Below are positions 26,604 to 34,882 of a DNA stretch of 34,882 bases, one piece after another; the first letter of the stretch is position 1; each line of letters starts with the position of its first letter. The DNA comes from Spirochaetaceae bacterium (GTDB lineage: Bacteria; Spirochaetota; Spirochaetia; SZUA-6; Bin103), in the NCBI GenBank assembly GCA_028820215.1, contig JAPPKD010000340.1, forward strand, positions 17,387-52,268, in the 5' to 3' direction. The position numbers and the translations under genes are program-made. Below the pieces are notes generated by a model. That model had not been told where the DNA came from. It did not search any database and saw nothing but the letters and a program-made list of their open reading frames with translations.

Positions 26604-27731
26604 TCATCGGGCGGCCTTCACGCCGCCGCCCCGGCGGACACGTTCCGCCTCGGCGATCACCTGTTCCTGGCGGACCATGGTCGTGTCGCCGGGCGTCGAC
26701 TGCACCAGGATACCGTGCGCGGCTCCCCACTCGACCGCCTGCTGCAGGTCCTTTCCCTGCAGGAGCGCGCTGACGACGCCGGCGGTGAAGGAATCTCCCC
26801 CGCCGGTGCGATCGGCTATGTGCACCCGCTCGCGGACCGGGGCGGCGTACCAGCGGCGAGTCGCGGTTTCATACAGCACCGCACCCCAACTCACCACGTC
26901 GGCGTCGTGCGCGCCGCGCCACTGCGTACCGATCAGGCGCAGGCGCGGAAAGTCTGCGGCCACCCGTTCGATGGTGGCCCGGTAGCGCTCCAGCCACGGC
27001 TCGAAACGATCGTCACCATCGGGTGTGTCGTAGCCCAGGGCGTCGGCGAGATCCGAGTCGTTGCCGACAAGAAAGTCGATGCTCGGGATCAGGCGCCGAT
27101 TGATCCGGCGCGCCCGTTCCCGGTCGGGCTCTACCTTGGAGCGGTAGTTGAGGTCCGCGGCGACGAAGGTGCCGGCGGCCCGAGCGGCCTCCGCGGCTGC
27201 GATGGCGGTCTGCGCGGTGCGGTCGCCGATCAGCGTGAAGATGCCGCCCGTGTTGAACACCCGTACCCCCTCGCGGGCGAACAGCCCCTGCAGATCGAAG
27301 TCTCCCGGGGCAAGCAGCGAGGCGGCGGTGTGGGCGCGGTAGTAGAGCGTCTCCGACGGCAGCACGCCCTTGCCGGCGAACGTGACCGAGATGCCGTTGT
27401 GCACCGTGCCCTTGGCGTCCGTGCTGTGGCTGTCTGCAGAGCGCGCGGTGTCCCACCAGATGATCCGGCCCGTATCGACCCCCGCCTCCGCAAGCTGGTT
27501 GCCGATGTTGCGGCCGATGTCGTCGGCCACCAGCGCGGTGAGGACGGCGGTACGCAGACCGAACGTCGCCGAAACGCCACAGGCGACGTTGGTCTCCCCT
27601 CCACCCTGAAAGACCCGCATCGAATCGCGCACACGGGCCAGCGGAACGTCGCGCGGGTCAAGCCGCCAGAGCACCTCGCCCAATGAGACGAGGTCGTAGC
27701 GGCACCGGTCGGCTGCGGGCAGGTCGATCAC
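26604..27731 (-). CDS. PfkB family sugar kinase (KDG kinase-like)
   Basis: The 375-residue protein is a ribokinase/PfkB-fold kinase. FQGGGETNVACGVSATFGL (about 41-59) is the N-terminal substrate motif, VAADLNYRSKV and FLVGNDSD are central family motifs, and DRTGGGDSFTAGV (about 306-318) is the signature ending with the catalytic aspartate and the anion hole. Here GGGDS replaces the usual GAGDA. Pattern and length resemble 2-keto-3-deoxygluconate kinases, but sugar specificity cannot be read from sequence alone. The GTG at 27731 begins 13 codons before the conserved LVSLGEVL strand. It has no pathway neighbours; the divergent operon starts 114 bases away across a 14 bp tandem repeat. Confidence 0.9.
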   Translation of the reverse strand: MIDLPAADRCRYDLVSLGEVLWRLDPRDVPLARVRDSMRVFQGGGETNVACGVSATFGLRTAVLTALVADDIGRNIGNQLAEAGVDTGRIIWWDTARSADSHSTDAKGTVHNGISVTFAGKGVLPSETLYYRAHTAASLLAPGDFDLQGLFAREGVRVFNTGGIFTLIGDRTAQTAIAAAEAARAAGTFVAADLNYRSKVEPDRERARRINRRLIPSIDFLVGNDSDLADALGYDTPDGDDRFEPWLERYRATIERVAADFPRLRLIGTQWRGAHDADVVSWGAVLYETATRRWYAAPVRERVHIADRTGGGDSFTAGVVSALLQGKDLQQAVEWGAAHGILVQSTPGDTTMVRQEQVIAEAERVRRGGGVKAAR

Positions 27732-27755
27732 GGGCGCAGACTATCACACGGGCCT

Positions 27756-27797
27756 GGCACAGCGAGCCGGGCACAGCGAGCCGGGCACAGCGGGCCG
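27756..27797. repeat. 14 bp tandem repeat x3 in divergent intergenic region
   Basis: Three consecutive units of GGCACAGCGAGCCG occur, the last with one change (GGGCCG end). They lie between the sugar kinase start and the precorrin-2 dehydrogenase start, so they occupy the shared promoter space. No other promoter element is clear there. Confidence 0.85.
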
Positions 27798-27845
27798 AGC
27801 GCACCCAGGCTTGTGCCGCGCGGTCGCTGGGGCCACCCTCACGGC

Positions 27846-28550
27846 ATGTCTGCCACCCTGAGACCACTGTTCCCGATCGGGCTGGACCTGGTAGGTCAGC
27901 CGGTGCTCGTCATCGGCGGAGAGGACGAGGCGCGGGACAAGGCGGCGCGGCTGCTCGACGCCGAGGCCCTGGTCACCGTGGTCAGCCCGGCGGTGGAGCC
28001 TGCGATCCGGTCATGGGCAGAGAGCGGCCGGCTCGTCTGGCTGCCCCGGACCGTGCGGCCGGCCGATCTGCGGGGGCGCCGGCTGGTGGTCAACACCCTG
28101 GCTGCCGGAAACCCCGCCCACCCGGCCGTCGCTGCCTGGGCGCGGCGCGAGCGGGTGCTGCTGTCCACGTATGACCAGCCCGACCGGTCGGATCTGGGGA
28201 TGCCGGCGGTGGTCAGCCGCGGCCACCTCCGCATCGCCATAGCCACCAGCAACGCCAGCCCTTCCGTCGCCGGGATTCTGCGCCGGGAGCTGGAGCGGGT
28301 GATCGACGCTTCCGACCTGGTTCCATTCCTCGACGAGCTGGGCGAGCTGCGCCGGGAACTGCGTGATCGCGTTGCCGACGGCGACACGCGCCGCGCGCTC
28401 CTCCGCCAGGCGGCGGCCGGGCTGACGGTGGCGGGCACGATCCGGACACCCGCGGGCTGGCGCGAACGGCTGGCCGATGTGCGACAGAGGTTCCGCATGA
28501 TACGTTCCAAACCACATATGACAGGCCCCAAGGTGACAGGCCCCAAGTGA
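27846..28550 (+). CDS. Precorrin-2 dehydrogenase / sirohydrochlorin ferrochelatase (CysG N-terminal / Met8-like)
   Basis: The 234-residue protein starts with LFPIGLDLVGQPVLVIGGEDEARDKAARLL, the NAD-binding Rossmann signature of siroheme synthases, and has the family block VVSRGHLRIAIATSNASPSVAGILRRELE (about residues 122-150). These enzymes oxidise precorrin-2 to sirohydrochlorin and may insert iron to give siroheme. There is no uroporphyrinogen methyltransferase domain, so it is the stand-alone form. No other tetrapyrrole gene is in view. The ATG at 27846 directly precedes SATLRPLFPIG. The C terminus ends in a duplicated 14 bp unit (TGPKVTGPK) and overlaps serS by four bases (GTGA), so serS is translationally coupled. 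Confidence 0.88.
   Translation: MSATLRPLFPIGLDLVGQPVLVIGGEDEARDKAARLLDAEALVTVVSPAVEPAIRSWAESGRLVWLPRTVRPADLRGRRLVVNTLAAGNPAHPAVAAWARRERVLLSTYDQPDRSDLGMPAVVSRGHLRIAIATSNASPSVAGILRRELERVIDASDLVPFLDELGELRRELRDRVADGDTRRALLRQAAAGLTVAGTIRTPAGWRERLADVRQRFRMIRSKPHMTGPKVTGPK
28519..28547. repeat. 14 bp tandem repeat at a gene junction
   Basis: TGACAGGCCCCAAG occurs at 28519-28532 and 28534-28547. It makes the last residues of the precorrin-2 dehydrogenase (TGPKVTGPK) and contributes the first base of the serS GTG start. Confidence 0.85.
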
Positions 28551-29869
28551 TAGACATCTCCCTGATCCGGAATGAGCCGGACGCGGTCCGCGAGGCGCTC
28601 CGCAAGCGGATGGACCCCGTTGACCTGCAGCCGATCCAGAACCTCGACGCTGCCCGGCGTGAGTTGATCACATCCGTGGAGCAGCTCAAGGCGCGGCGCA
28701 ACGACGCGTCGCGAGAGGTGCCGCGCATCAAGCGCGCCGGCGGCGACGCGACGGAGCTCATCGCCGAGATGCGCGCCGTGGGCGACCGGATCAAGGAGCT
28801 GGAGACCCGGCTCGGCACCGTCACGCAGGAGCTGGACGAACTGCTGGCCGGACTGCCCAACCTCCCGGATCCCGATGTCCCGCCGGGCGGCAAGGAGGCC
28901 AACCAGACCCTCCGCGAGTGGGGCGAGCGGCCCGCCGCATGCGCGGCCGGCATGGACCACGTGGCGTTCGCAGGCAGGCTCGGCCTGGTCGACTACGAGC
29001 GCGGTGCCAAGCTGGCCGGACACGGGTTCTGGATCTACCGCGGCTGGGGAGCGCGCCTGGAGTGGGCATTGCTGAACTACTTCATCGACACGCACGTGGC
29101 CGACGGTTTCGAGTTGATCCTGCCGCCGCACCTGCTGAGCTATGGCTGCGGCTTCAACGCCGGGCAGTTCCCCCGATTCGGCGTCGATGACGTCTACTTC
29201 CTGCAGGAAGGCGCCGAGCGCGGCGAGGCGCCGTTTCTGCTGCCTACCTCGGAGACCGCGCTGGCCAGCCTGCACGCCGACGAGATCTTGAAGGAGTCGG
29301 AGATGCCCAGGCGATACGTCGCCTACACGCCGTGCTACCGGCGTGAGGCGGGCTCCTACCGCACCCACGACCGCGGCACCCTGCGAGGGCATCAGTTCAA
29401 CAAGGTCGAGTTGTTTCAGTTCGTGATGCCGGATCGCTCCGAGGAAGCGCTGGAAGACATGATCGGCCGGGCGGAGCGGCTGGTGCAGGGGCTGGGGCTG
29501 CACTACCGGGTTACCAGGCTGGCCGCCGGCGACGCCTCGTCGGCGATGGCGCGCACCCTGGACCTGGAGGTCTACCTGCCAAGCACGGGCAGCTACGAGG
29601 AAGTGAGCTCCGCGTCGAACGCCCGGGACTACCAGACGCGGCGCGCCAACACCCGGGTGCGCGGCTCCGGCGGCACCCGCTTCGTACATACCCTGAACGC
29701 ATCGGGCCTGGCGACCAGCCGGCTGCTGCCTGCGCTGCTGGAGACCCATCAGAACGCCGACGGTACCCTGACGGTGCCCGAGCCCCTGCGGCCGGCGCTC
29801 GGCACGGATCGTGTGCCGACCGGCACGGATCGCGTGCCGACGGGGACTGACAGGCTTCCGCCGGCCTGA
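28547..29869 (+). CDS. serS: Serine--tRNA ligase
   Basis: The 440-residue class II synthetase charges tRNA-Ser. The first ~110 residues form the long coiled-coil arm ([40 protein letters not shown]) that grips the tRNA long variable arm. The catalytic domain shows motif 2 ([20 protein letters not shown]), the TSE serine-recognition block ([10 protein letters not shown]) and motif 3 ([18 protein letters not shown]). Several usual blocks are altered, for example the stretch normally GTGQLPKF reads [12 protein letters not shown], so it belongs to a divergent SerRS branch. The C-terminal tail is a 21 bp tandem repeat (GTDRVPT twice, then GTDRLPPA). The GTG start sits in the previous stop. Role is certain at family level. 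Confidence 0.95.
   Translation: MIDISLIRNEPDAVREALRKRMDPVDLQPIQNLDAARRELITSVEQLKARRNDASREVPRIKRAGGDATELIAEMRAVGDRIKELETRLGTVTQELDELLAGLPNLPDPDVPPGGKEANQTLREWGERPAACAAGMDHVAFAGRLGLVDYERGAKLAGHGFWIYRGWGARLEWALLNYFIDTHVADGFELILPPHLLSYGCGFNAGQFPRFGVDDVYFLQEGAERGEAPFLLPTSETALASLHADEILKESEMPRRYVAYTPCYRREAGSYRTHDRGTLRGHQFNKVELFQFVMPDRSEEALEDMIGRAERLVQGLGLHYRVTRLAAGDASSAMARTLDLEVYLPSTGSYEEVSSASNARDYQTRRANTRVRGSGGTRFVHTLNASGLATSRLLPALLETHQNADGTLTVPEPLRPALGTDRVPTGTDRVPTGTDRLPPA
29801..29860. repeat. 21 bp tandem repeat in the 3' end of serS
   Basis: Units at 29801-29821 and 29822-29842 differ at few bases and a degenerate third follows. They encode [22 protein letters not shown] after the conserved motif 3 region, so the repeat forms an extra, probably unstructured tail. 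Confidence 0.8.
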
Positions 29870-29886
29870 ACCGGCCAGCCTGAAAC

Positions 29887-29892
29887 GGGAGG
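29887..29892 (+). promoter_or_regulatory. Strong ribosome site fixing a TTG start of guaB
   Basis: GGGAGG lies five bases before the TTG at 29898. This decides the start of guaB, which otherwise has no good ATG or GTG before the conserved [13 protein letters not shown]. Confidence 0.8.
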
Positions 29893-29897
29893 ACCGA

Positions 29898-31403
29898 TTG
29901 GCAGTCGTCATCGACGAGATCTCACGGACGTTCAGCGAGTACCTGCTGCTGCCGAACCTCACCCGCAAGGAAAACGTGCCCGCCAACGTGCGGCTGCAGA
30001 CGCCGCTGGTAAGCCACGCCGTCGGCGAGCCGGCAGCGATCTCACTGAACATCCCGCTCGCCTCCGCGGTCATGCAGACCGTCTCCGACGACCGCATGGC
30101 GGTCGCGCTCGCGCGTTTCGGCGGTATCGCGTTCATCTACGGCTCCCAGCCGATCGACGATCAGGTGGAGATGGTGCAGCGTGTCAAGAAGTTCAAGGCC
30201 GGCTTCGTGGTCTCCGACTCCAACCTCACGCCGGACGCCACGCTGCGCGACGTGATCGACCTGGCCGGCCGCACCGGCCACACCACGATGGCGGTGACCG
30301 CGGACGGGCGGCCGGACGGCCCGCTGCTCGGCATCCTGACCAGCCGCGATTACCGCGTGCACCGGCAGGACCCGGACACCCGCGTCGACACCCTCATGAC
30401 ACCGTTCGACCGTCTGGTGGTCGGCCATGACGGCATCACCCTCAACGCCGCCAACGACCTGATCTGGGAGCACGGCCTGAGCTGCCTGCCGATCATCGAC
30501 GGCGGGCGACACCTGCGGCATCTGGTGTTTCGCAGGGACTACGACGACCACCGCGAGAATCCGGATGAGCTGATCGACGACGAGAAGCGGCTGGTGGTCG
30601 GCGCCGGCGTCTCGTCGCACGACTATCGCGACCGGGTGCCGCCCCTGGTCGAGGCGGGCGCCTCGGTGCTGTGCGTCGACTCCTCCGACGGGTTCAACGA
30701 GTGGCAGGCGGACTGTCTGGCATTCGTACGCGAACGGTACGGCGGGGCCGTGAAGGTCGGCGCCGGCAACGTCGTCGAGCCGGACGGCTTTCGCTACCTT
30801 GCCGACGCGGGCGCCGACTTCGTGAAGGTGGGCATCGGCGGCGGCTCGATCTGCATCACGCGGGAGCAGAAGGGCATCGGCCGCGGACAGGCAACCGCGG
30901 TGCTGGATGTGGCCGCGGTTCGGGACCGCTACGCCGAGGAGACCGGACGCTACGTTCCCATCTGCTCCGACGGCGGTATCGTCTTCGACTACCACATCGT
31001 CCTCGCCCTCGCGATGGGCGCCGATTTCGTGATGATGGGCCGCTACTTCGCCCGATTCGACGAGAGCCCGGGGCGGCAGATTCGCCTCGGCACGAACGTC
31101 GTCAAGGAGTACTGGGGCGAAGGCACCAACCGCGCGCAGAACTGGGCACGGTATGACGCGGTCAACGGTCAGTTGGCATTCGAGGAAGGGGTCGACGGCT
31201 ATGTGCCGTACGCCGGCTCGCTCGCCTCCAATCTCAAGCAGACGCTCGCCAAGATCAAGGCGACGATGTGCAATTGCGGGGCGCTGGATGTCCCCGAGCT
31301 TCGCCGCCGGGCTCGCTTGACGGTCGTTTCCGCCACCAGCCTGCGCGAAGGCGGAATGCACGACATACTGCAGAAAGAACGCGAGCTGGTAACGGAGCTG
31401 TAG
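29898..31403 (+). CDS. guaB: IMP dehydrogenase
   Basis: The 501-residue enzyme oxidises IMP to XMP, the committed step of guanine nucleotide synthesis. The barrel starts at [11 protein letters not shown], and a CBS pair is inserted at about 110-220 ([40 protein letters not shown]). The catalytic loop [17 protein letters not shown] holds Cys319, which forms the covalent XMP intermediate, and a flap region around [14 protein letters not shown] follows. The active-site loop differs from the E. coli GPGSICTTR form and resembles the group found in some clostridia and protozoa. The start is TTG with a strong ribosome site. It lies 28 bases after serS and 4 before the SRAP gene. Length and motifs are complete. 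Confidence 0.96.
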   Translation: MAVVIDEISRTFSEYLLLPNLTRKENVPANVRLQTPLVSHAVGEPAAISLNIPLASAVMQTVSDDRMAVALARFGGIAFIYGSQPIDDQVEMVQRVKKFKAGFVVSDSNLTPDATLRDVIDLAGRTGHTTMAVTADGRPDGPLLGILTSRDYRVHRQDPDTRVDTLMTPFDRLVVGHDGITLNAANDLIWEHGLSCLPIIDGGRHLRHLVFRRDYDDHRENPDELIDDEKRLVVGAGVSSHDYRDRVPPLVEAGASVLCVDSSDGFNEWQADCLAFVRERYGGAVKVGAGNVVEPDGFRYLADAGADFVKVGIGGGSICITREQKGIGRGQATAVLDVAAVRDRYAEETGRYVPICSDGGIVFDYHIVLALAMGADFVMMGRYFARFDESPGRQIRLGTNVVKEYWGEGTNRAQNWARYDAVNGQLAFEEGVDGYVPYAGSLASNLKQTLAKIKATMCNCGALDVPELRRRARLTVVSATSLREGGMHDILQKERELVTEL

Positions 31404-31407
31404 CGTC

Positions 31408-32142
31408 GTGTGCGGGCGCTTTACGCTCACGACCGATCTTGATGCGGCCGCCTTGGCCGCGCTGTTCGGCGCGCAGTCCCGGGTTCGCGAACTTCGGCCG
31501 CGCTACAACATCGCTCCGACGCAGCCGGCCGTCGCAGTCCGGGTGGAACGCGGCCAGCGCGTGCTGGATGCGCTGAGGTGGGGGCTGATGCCGGCCTGGG
31601 CCCGCGACCGCAGCATCGCCGGCCGGCTCATCAATGCGCGCGCCGAGACTCTGGAGCGGCGATCGGCATTCCGCGATGCGTTTGCCCGACGCCGGTGCCT
31701 GATCCCCAGCGACGGGTTCTACGAATGGGGCGGACGCGAGCGCACACCGCACTGGATTCGGCTGCGTGACGGCGCCCCGTTCGCCTACGCCGGTTTGTAC
31801 GAGCGGGGTTCCGGAGCAGGGGAAGACGATACCGCACCCGCGACCTTTACCATCGTTACCACCCAGCCGAACGAGCTGGTGGGCACGTTGCACGACCGCA
31901 TGCCGGTTATCATCGCGCCGGACCGCTACGATCGGTGGCTGGATCCTTCACGGAGCACCGACGAGCTGCGCGCCTTGCTGAGTCCCTATCCGGCGGCGAA
32001 GATGGCCATGCAGCCGGTCGCACGCACCGTCAACCACGCGCAGGCCGAGGGGCCGGCGTGCGTTCTTCCGGCCCCTGAGCCGCCGATAGCCACGAATGTG
32101 AACCTGGAACTGTTCGAGGAGGGGCCCCATGGGCAGACTTGA
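31408..32142 (+). CDS. SRAP-family (YedK/HMCES-like) abasic-site protein
   Basis: The 244-residue protein begins MCGRFTL, so after methionine removal Cys2 becomes the N-terminal nucleophile that crosslinks to abasic sites in single-stranded DNA. Other active-site parts are NARAETL, the glutamate of PSDGFYEW and the histidine of TLHDRMPVII, the standard set for the SRAP domain. These proteins shield abasic sites from breakage and are often SOS-linked. The GTG start at 31408 is decided by the need for Cys at position 2. It is 4 bases after guaB and overlaps the SDR gene by 14 bases. It adds to the several DNA-repair genes in this window. Confidence 0.95.
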   Translation: MCGRFTLTTDLDAAALAALFGAQSRVRELRPRYNIAPTQPAVAVRVERGQRVLDALRWGLMPAWARDRSIAGRLINARAETLERRSAFRDAFARRRCLIPSDGFYEWGGRERTPHWIRLRDGAPFAYAGLYERGSGAGEDDTAPATFTIVTTQPNELVGTLHDRMPVIIAPDRYDRWLDPSRSTDELRALLSPYPAAKMAMQPVARTVNHAQAEGPACVLPAPEPPIATNVNLELFEEGPHGQT

Positions 32143-32905
32143 CGACCGCGTCGCCATCGTGACGGGAGCCAGCACCGGCATCGGCCGCGGAATAGCGGTG
32201 GCCTTCGCCCGAGAAGGCGCCCGCGTGGTAGTTGCCGACGTGCAGGAGGAGCCGCGGCGTGGAAAGTACCACGAGACCGAGCCGCGCCCGCCGACCGCCG
32301 AATCGATCGACGCCGAGGGCGGCACTGCCGCGTTCATCGCCACGGACGTCTCCTCACCGGTGCAGATAGCCGCAATGGTTTCCTTTGCCGCGGATCGCTT
32401 CGGCGGCGTGGATATCCTGGTCAACAACGCCGGCATCGGCATCGTCGGCACCGCGGACCGGCAGACCGACGAAGAGTGGGAGAGTGTGATCGACGTCAAC
32501 CTCCGTGCCCCATTCCTGGCCACCCGGTGCGCGGTTCCCCATCTGCGCGCGTCCGCACACGGCCGCGTGATCAACATCGCCTCCGTGCACGCCTTCGGCG
32601 GCAGTTCCGGACCCGCCTACGCCTCATCCAAGGCGGCTCTCGTGAACATGACGCGCGACGCCTGTTTGACGCTCGGGGCGGATGGGATCACCGTCAACGC
32701 GATCTGCCCCGGTTACATCGAGACCCCCATCCAGGACTACCTCACCCCGCAGCAGATCCAGGCGGTCCGTGAGAAGACCGCGATGCCACGGCTCGGCAAA
32801 CCGGAGGACATCGCGCACGCCGCGGTCTTCCTGGCCTCCGACGAGGCGGAGTGGGTAACGGGCGCCACCCTGCTGGTCGACGGTGGCCTGATCGCGTCGA
32901 TCTGA
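32129..32905 (+). CDS. Short-chain dehydrogenase/reductase
   Basis: The 258-residue protein is a classical SDR: TGASTGIGRG (cofactor loop, about 13-22), DVSSP and NNAG (about 95-98), the catalytic serine in NIASVHAF, the YASSK tyrosine-lysine pair, and CPGYIETPI plus a C-terminal ASDEAEWVTGATLLVDGG. It reduces or oxidises a carbonyl/alcohol with NAD(P)H; the substrate is unknown. An insertion of about 20 polar residues after strand 2 (EEPRRGKYHETEPRPPTAES) is longer than usual and also occurs in some sugar-dehydrogenase-like SDRs. The ATG at 32129 has GAGGAGG upstream and lies inside the SRAP gene. Followed at 9 bases by glmS. Confidence 0.92.
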   Translation: MGRLDDRVAIVTGASTGIGRGIAVAFAREGARVVVADVQEEPRRGKYHETEPRPPTAESIDAEGGTAAFIATDVSSPVQIAAMVSFAADRFGGVDILVNNAGIGIVGTADRQTDEEWESVIDVNLRAPFLATRCAVPHLRASAHGRVINIASVHAFGGSSGPAYASSKAALVNMTRDACLTLGADGITVNAICPGYIETPIQDYLTPQQIQAVREKTAMPRLGKPEDIAHAAVFLASDEAEWVTGATLLVDGGLIASI

Positions 32906-32914
32906 GCCGCCGGG

Positions 32915-34771
32915 ATGTGCGGAATCGTCGGATATACCGGGCCGAGGCGTGCGCTCGAGCCGCTCCTCACCGGCCTGGCAAGGCTGGAATATCGCGGCTA
33001 CGACTCGGCGGGAGTGGCGCTCGTCTCGCCGCACGAGCTGCACGTTTCACGGGCCGTCGGACCGGTCCGTGAGCTCCGCAGCGAGGTCGCCTCGGCCGCG
33101 CATGACCGCGTCCCCGCCACCTGCGGCATAGCCCACACCCGCTGGGCAACCCACGGAGCGCCCAGCGAGCGCAACGCGCATCCTCACCTGGACACTTCCG
33201 GCCGGATCGCGCTGGTACACAACGGCATCATCGAGAACCATGCCTCGATCCGCCAATACCTGACCGGGCAGGGGATCGCGTTCGCGAGCGACACCGATAC
33301 CGAGGCGCTGGTGCAGCTCATCGGCTTCCTGTACGAAGATGGAAACGGCTCCGGCCCCGAGGGTCTGTTGACCGCCGTCTGCGGTGCCTTGCGCGAAGTG
33401 CAGGGAACCTTCGGCATCGCCGTCTCCTGCGTCGAGTTTCCGGAATTGTTGATCGCCGCTCGCCGCGGCAGTCCGCTGCTGATCGGCATCGGCGAGGGCG
33501 AGCACCTCATATCCTCCGACGGCGCGGCGATCGTCGAGCACACGAGCCGCGTGGTCTACCTGCATGACAACGAGGTCGTGACCGTCGACGGCCACACCCT
33601 CAATGCCAGCACGATCGACGCCGTTCCGCTGCGCAAGAAAATCGAACGCCTGGAGCTGTCGCTCGAGCAGATCGAACGAGGCGGCTACCCGCACTTCATG
33701 CTGAAGGAGATTCACGAGCAGCCGGAGGCGCTGAGGAACACACTGCGCGGACGTATCGACCCAAGTGGAAGCGGCGTGAACCTCGGGGGCCTGGGAAGCG
33801 TGGACTGCTCTCCTTCCCATCTGCGGCGAATCGTAATCGCCGGCTGCGGCACCGCCTGGCACGCCGGTCTGGTCGGGAAATACCTGATCGAGGAAATCGC
33901 GCGCGTGCCGACCGACGTGGAGTACTCCAGCGAGTTGCGCTACCGCAACGCGATCGTCGAAGCCGGCACGATAGCGCTCTTCATCAGCCAGTCGGGCGAA
34001 ACCGCCGACACCATCGCCGCCATGAGCGAGATGCGCGCCAAGGGAGCGACCGTGCTGGGGGTGATCAACGTCGTCGGCTCGACACTCGCGCGCGAGACTC
34101 AGGCCGGCATGTATCTGCACGCCGGACCCGAGATCGGCGTGGCCTCCACCAAGGCGTTCACGTCCCAGGTAGCGGTCCTGACCCTGTTCTCCGTCCTGCT
34201 CGGCCGCCAGCGCCATCTGTCGGCGGAGCGCTGCACGGAGATCCTGGAGGGCCTGCGCGCATGCCCTCGGGCAATCGAAGCGGTCCTGCGCTCGGACGAC
34301 GCAATCCGCGAGCTCGTGGCACGCCACATCGACCGTCAGAACTGGCTCTATCTGGGCAGGGGTGTCAACTTCCCGGTGGCGCTCGAGGGTGCCCTGAAGC
34401 TGAAGGAGCTGAGCTACATTCATGCGGAGGGCATGCCCGCGGCGGAAATGAAACATGGGCCGCTGGCGCTCATCGATCGCGGCATGCCGGTGGTTTTCGT
34501 CGCGCCGCGCGACAACACCACCGACAAGGTCATCGCCAACATCGAAGAGGTTCGCGTGCGTGGCGGCCATGTGATCGCCATCGCCACCGAGGGCGATAGT
34601 GCGCTGGCGGCTGTCGCCGACGACGTCGTCTTCGTCCCGAGGGTTCTCTCGCCCTTGTCGCCACTCGTGACCACGGTTCCGCTGCAACTGATTGCCTACC
34701 ACGCCGCTCTGCAGCGCGGCCATGACGTGGACCGGCCGCGCAACCTGGCCAAGAGCGTCACCGTGGAGTGA
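32915..34771 (+). CDS. glmS: Glutamine--fructose-6-phosphate aminotransferase
   Basis: The 618-residue enzyme makes glucosamine-6-phosphate, the first step toward UDP-GlcNAc and peptidoglycan. The N-terminal glutaminase domain begins MCGIVGYTG (Cys2 nucleophile) and has HTRWATHG and HNGIIEN. Two SIS sugar-isomerase domains follow, with ISQSGETADT at about 350, STKAFTSQV at about 410, and the conserved end DRPRNLAKSVTVE. Length (~610) and motifs are complete. No glmS ribozyme or leader is possible: the gap to the preceding gene is only 9 bases. It closes the operon that starts at 27846 and is followed by a strong intrinsic terminator. Confidence 0.97.
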   Translation: MCGIVGYTGPRRALEPLLTGLARLEYRGYDSAGVALVSPHELHVSRAVGPVRELRSEVASAAHDRVPATCGIAHTRWATHGAPSERNAHPHLDTSGRIALVHNGIIENHASIRQYLTGQGIAFASDTDTEALVQLIGFLYEDGNGSGPEGLLTAVCGALREVQGTFGIAVSCVEFPELLIAARRGSPLLIGIGEGEHLISSDGAAIVEHTSRVVYLHDNEVVTVDGHTLNASTIDAVPLRKKIERLELSLEQIERGGYPHFMLKEIHEQPEALRNTLRGRIDPSGSGVNLGGLGSVDCSPSHLRRIVIAGCGTAWHAGLVGKYLIEEIARVPTDVEYSSELRYRNAIVEAGTIALFISQSGETADTIAAMSEMRAKGATVLGVINVVGSTLARETQAGMYLHAGPEIGVASTKAFTSQVAVLTLFSVLLGRQRHLSAERCTEILEGLRACPRAIEAVLRSDDAIRELVARHIDRQNWLYLGRGVNFPVALEGALKLKELSYIHAEGMPAAEMKHGPLALIDRGMPVVFVAPRDNTTDKVIANIEEVRVRGGHVIAIATEGDSALAAVADDVVFVPRVLSPLSPLVTTVPLQLIAYHAALQRGHDVDRPRNLAKSVTVE

Positions 34772-34797
34772 GCGGAGCGAAACTCCGATCGAAGTGG

Positions 34798-34825
34798 CCG
34801 GCGCCACCTTGGCGGCGCCGGTTTT
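34798..34825 (+). terminator. Rho-independent terminator after glmS
   Basis: A perfect 8 bp stem CCGGCGCC/GGCGCCGG (34798-34805 and 34814-34821) has a short loop and is followed by TTTT. It begins 27 bases after the glmS stop and would end the long operon. Confidence 0.85.
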
Positions 34826-34865
34826 CATGCTGCGCCCGGCATGGGCTTTCGCCAGGAGGTGCGGA

Positions 34866-34882
34866 GTGCGCCGAGCAAACCA
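34866..34882 (+). CDS. Possible start of the next gene (cut by the window edge)
   Basis: AGGAGG at 34854-34859, six bases before a GTG at 34866, is an excellent ribosome site, and the frame stays open to the end of the window (five codons). Nothing can be said about its product. Confidence 0.35.

Noticed and set aside
27756..27797. Tandem repeat as a CRISPR array
   Set aside because: Units are contiguous 14-mers without spacers and there are no cas genes.
32906..32914. glmS ribozyme
   Set aside because: The gap before glmS is only nine bases and the gene is internal to an operon.

Overview
The window is GC-rich bacterial DNA (about two thirds G+C by eye), densely packed, with many GTG/TTG starts and frequent 4-base GTGA/ATGA overlaps between neighbouring genes. 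No rRNA or tRNA gene is visible. The organism cannot be fixed from sequence alone. A NusG-domain-II protein beside a Gx-transporter (heptaprenyl diphosphate synthase component I-like) protein, an AmiC-type amidase overlapping a GerMN protein, and a permissive lipobox would suit a high-GC spirochaete-like lineage, perhaps from a metagenome; this is a low-confidence inference. The first ~118 bases are almost pure G and C homopolymer runs and look like an assembly artefact.

Layout. 181-4937: a Gfo/Idh/MocA oxidoreductase (minus), then a coupled plus-strand run of a LipM-like acyltransferase, a NagZ-like GH3 enzyme and a GNAT acetyltransferase. 4928-8499 (minus): mrfA-mrfB, a helicase/exonuclease pair known from Bacillus mitomycin C repair. 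8631-13219: an accessory segment with a HigB/HigA toxin-antitoxin pair, a truncated Uma2-type nuclease, a 370-base diverged copy of the 3' end of mfd, an amino-acid ABC permease pseudogene with four frameshifts, a DUF4143-type ATPase remnant and one intact, low-GC gene for a TIR/nucleoside-deoxyribosyltransferase-like protein with a possible winged-helix tail. 13231-16716 (minus): intact mfd. 16818-18910 (plus): metK, NusG-domain-II protein, Gx-transporter protein.

18965-22784 (minus) is an overlapping amidase / GerMN / DUF3604 operon, divergent from xseA-xseB (22878-24387). 24388-26411 (minus) holds a DUF192 lipoprotein, a PAP2 phosphatase and an unknown two-helix membrane protein behind a candidate promoter with an operator-like palindrome. 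26604-27731 (minus) is a PfkB-family (KDG kinase-like) sugar kinase. 27846-34771 (plus) is one long operon: precorrin-2 dehydrogenase, serS, guaB, a SRAP protein, an SDR and glmS, closed by a clear rho-independent terminator; a further gene may begin at the right edge.

Themes are DNA repair (MrfAB, Mfd, XseAB, SRAP) and cell-wall turnover and precursor supply (NagZ-like, amidase, GlmS). The most unusual part is 8631-13219: a site between two repair loci where foreign DNA has landed and decayed, flanked by direct repeats of mfd whose differences are almost all synonymous, leaving a single intact candidate defence effector.
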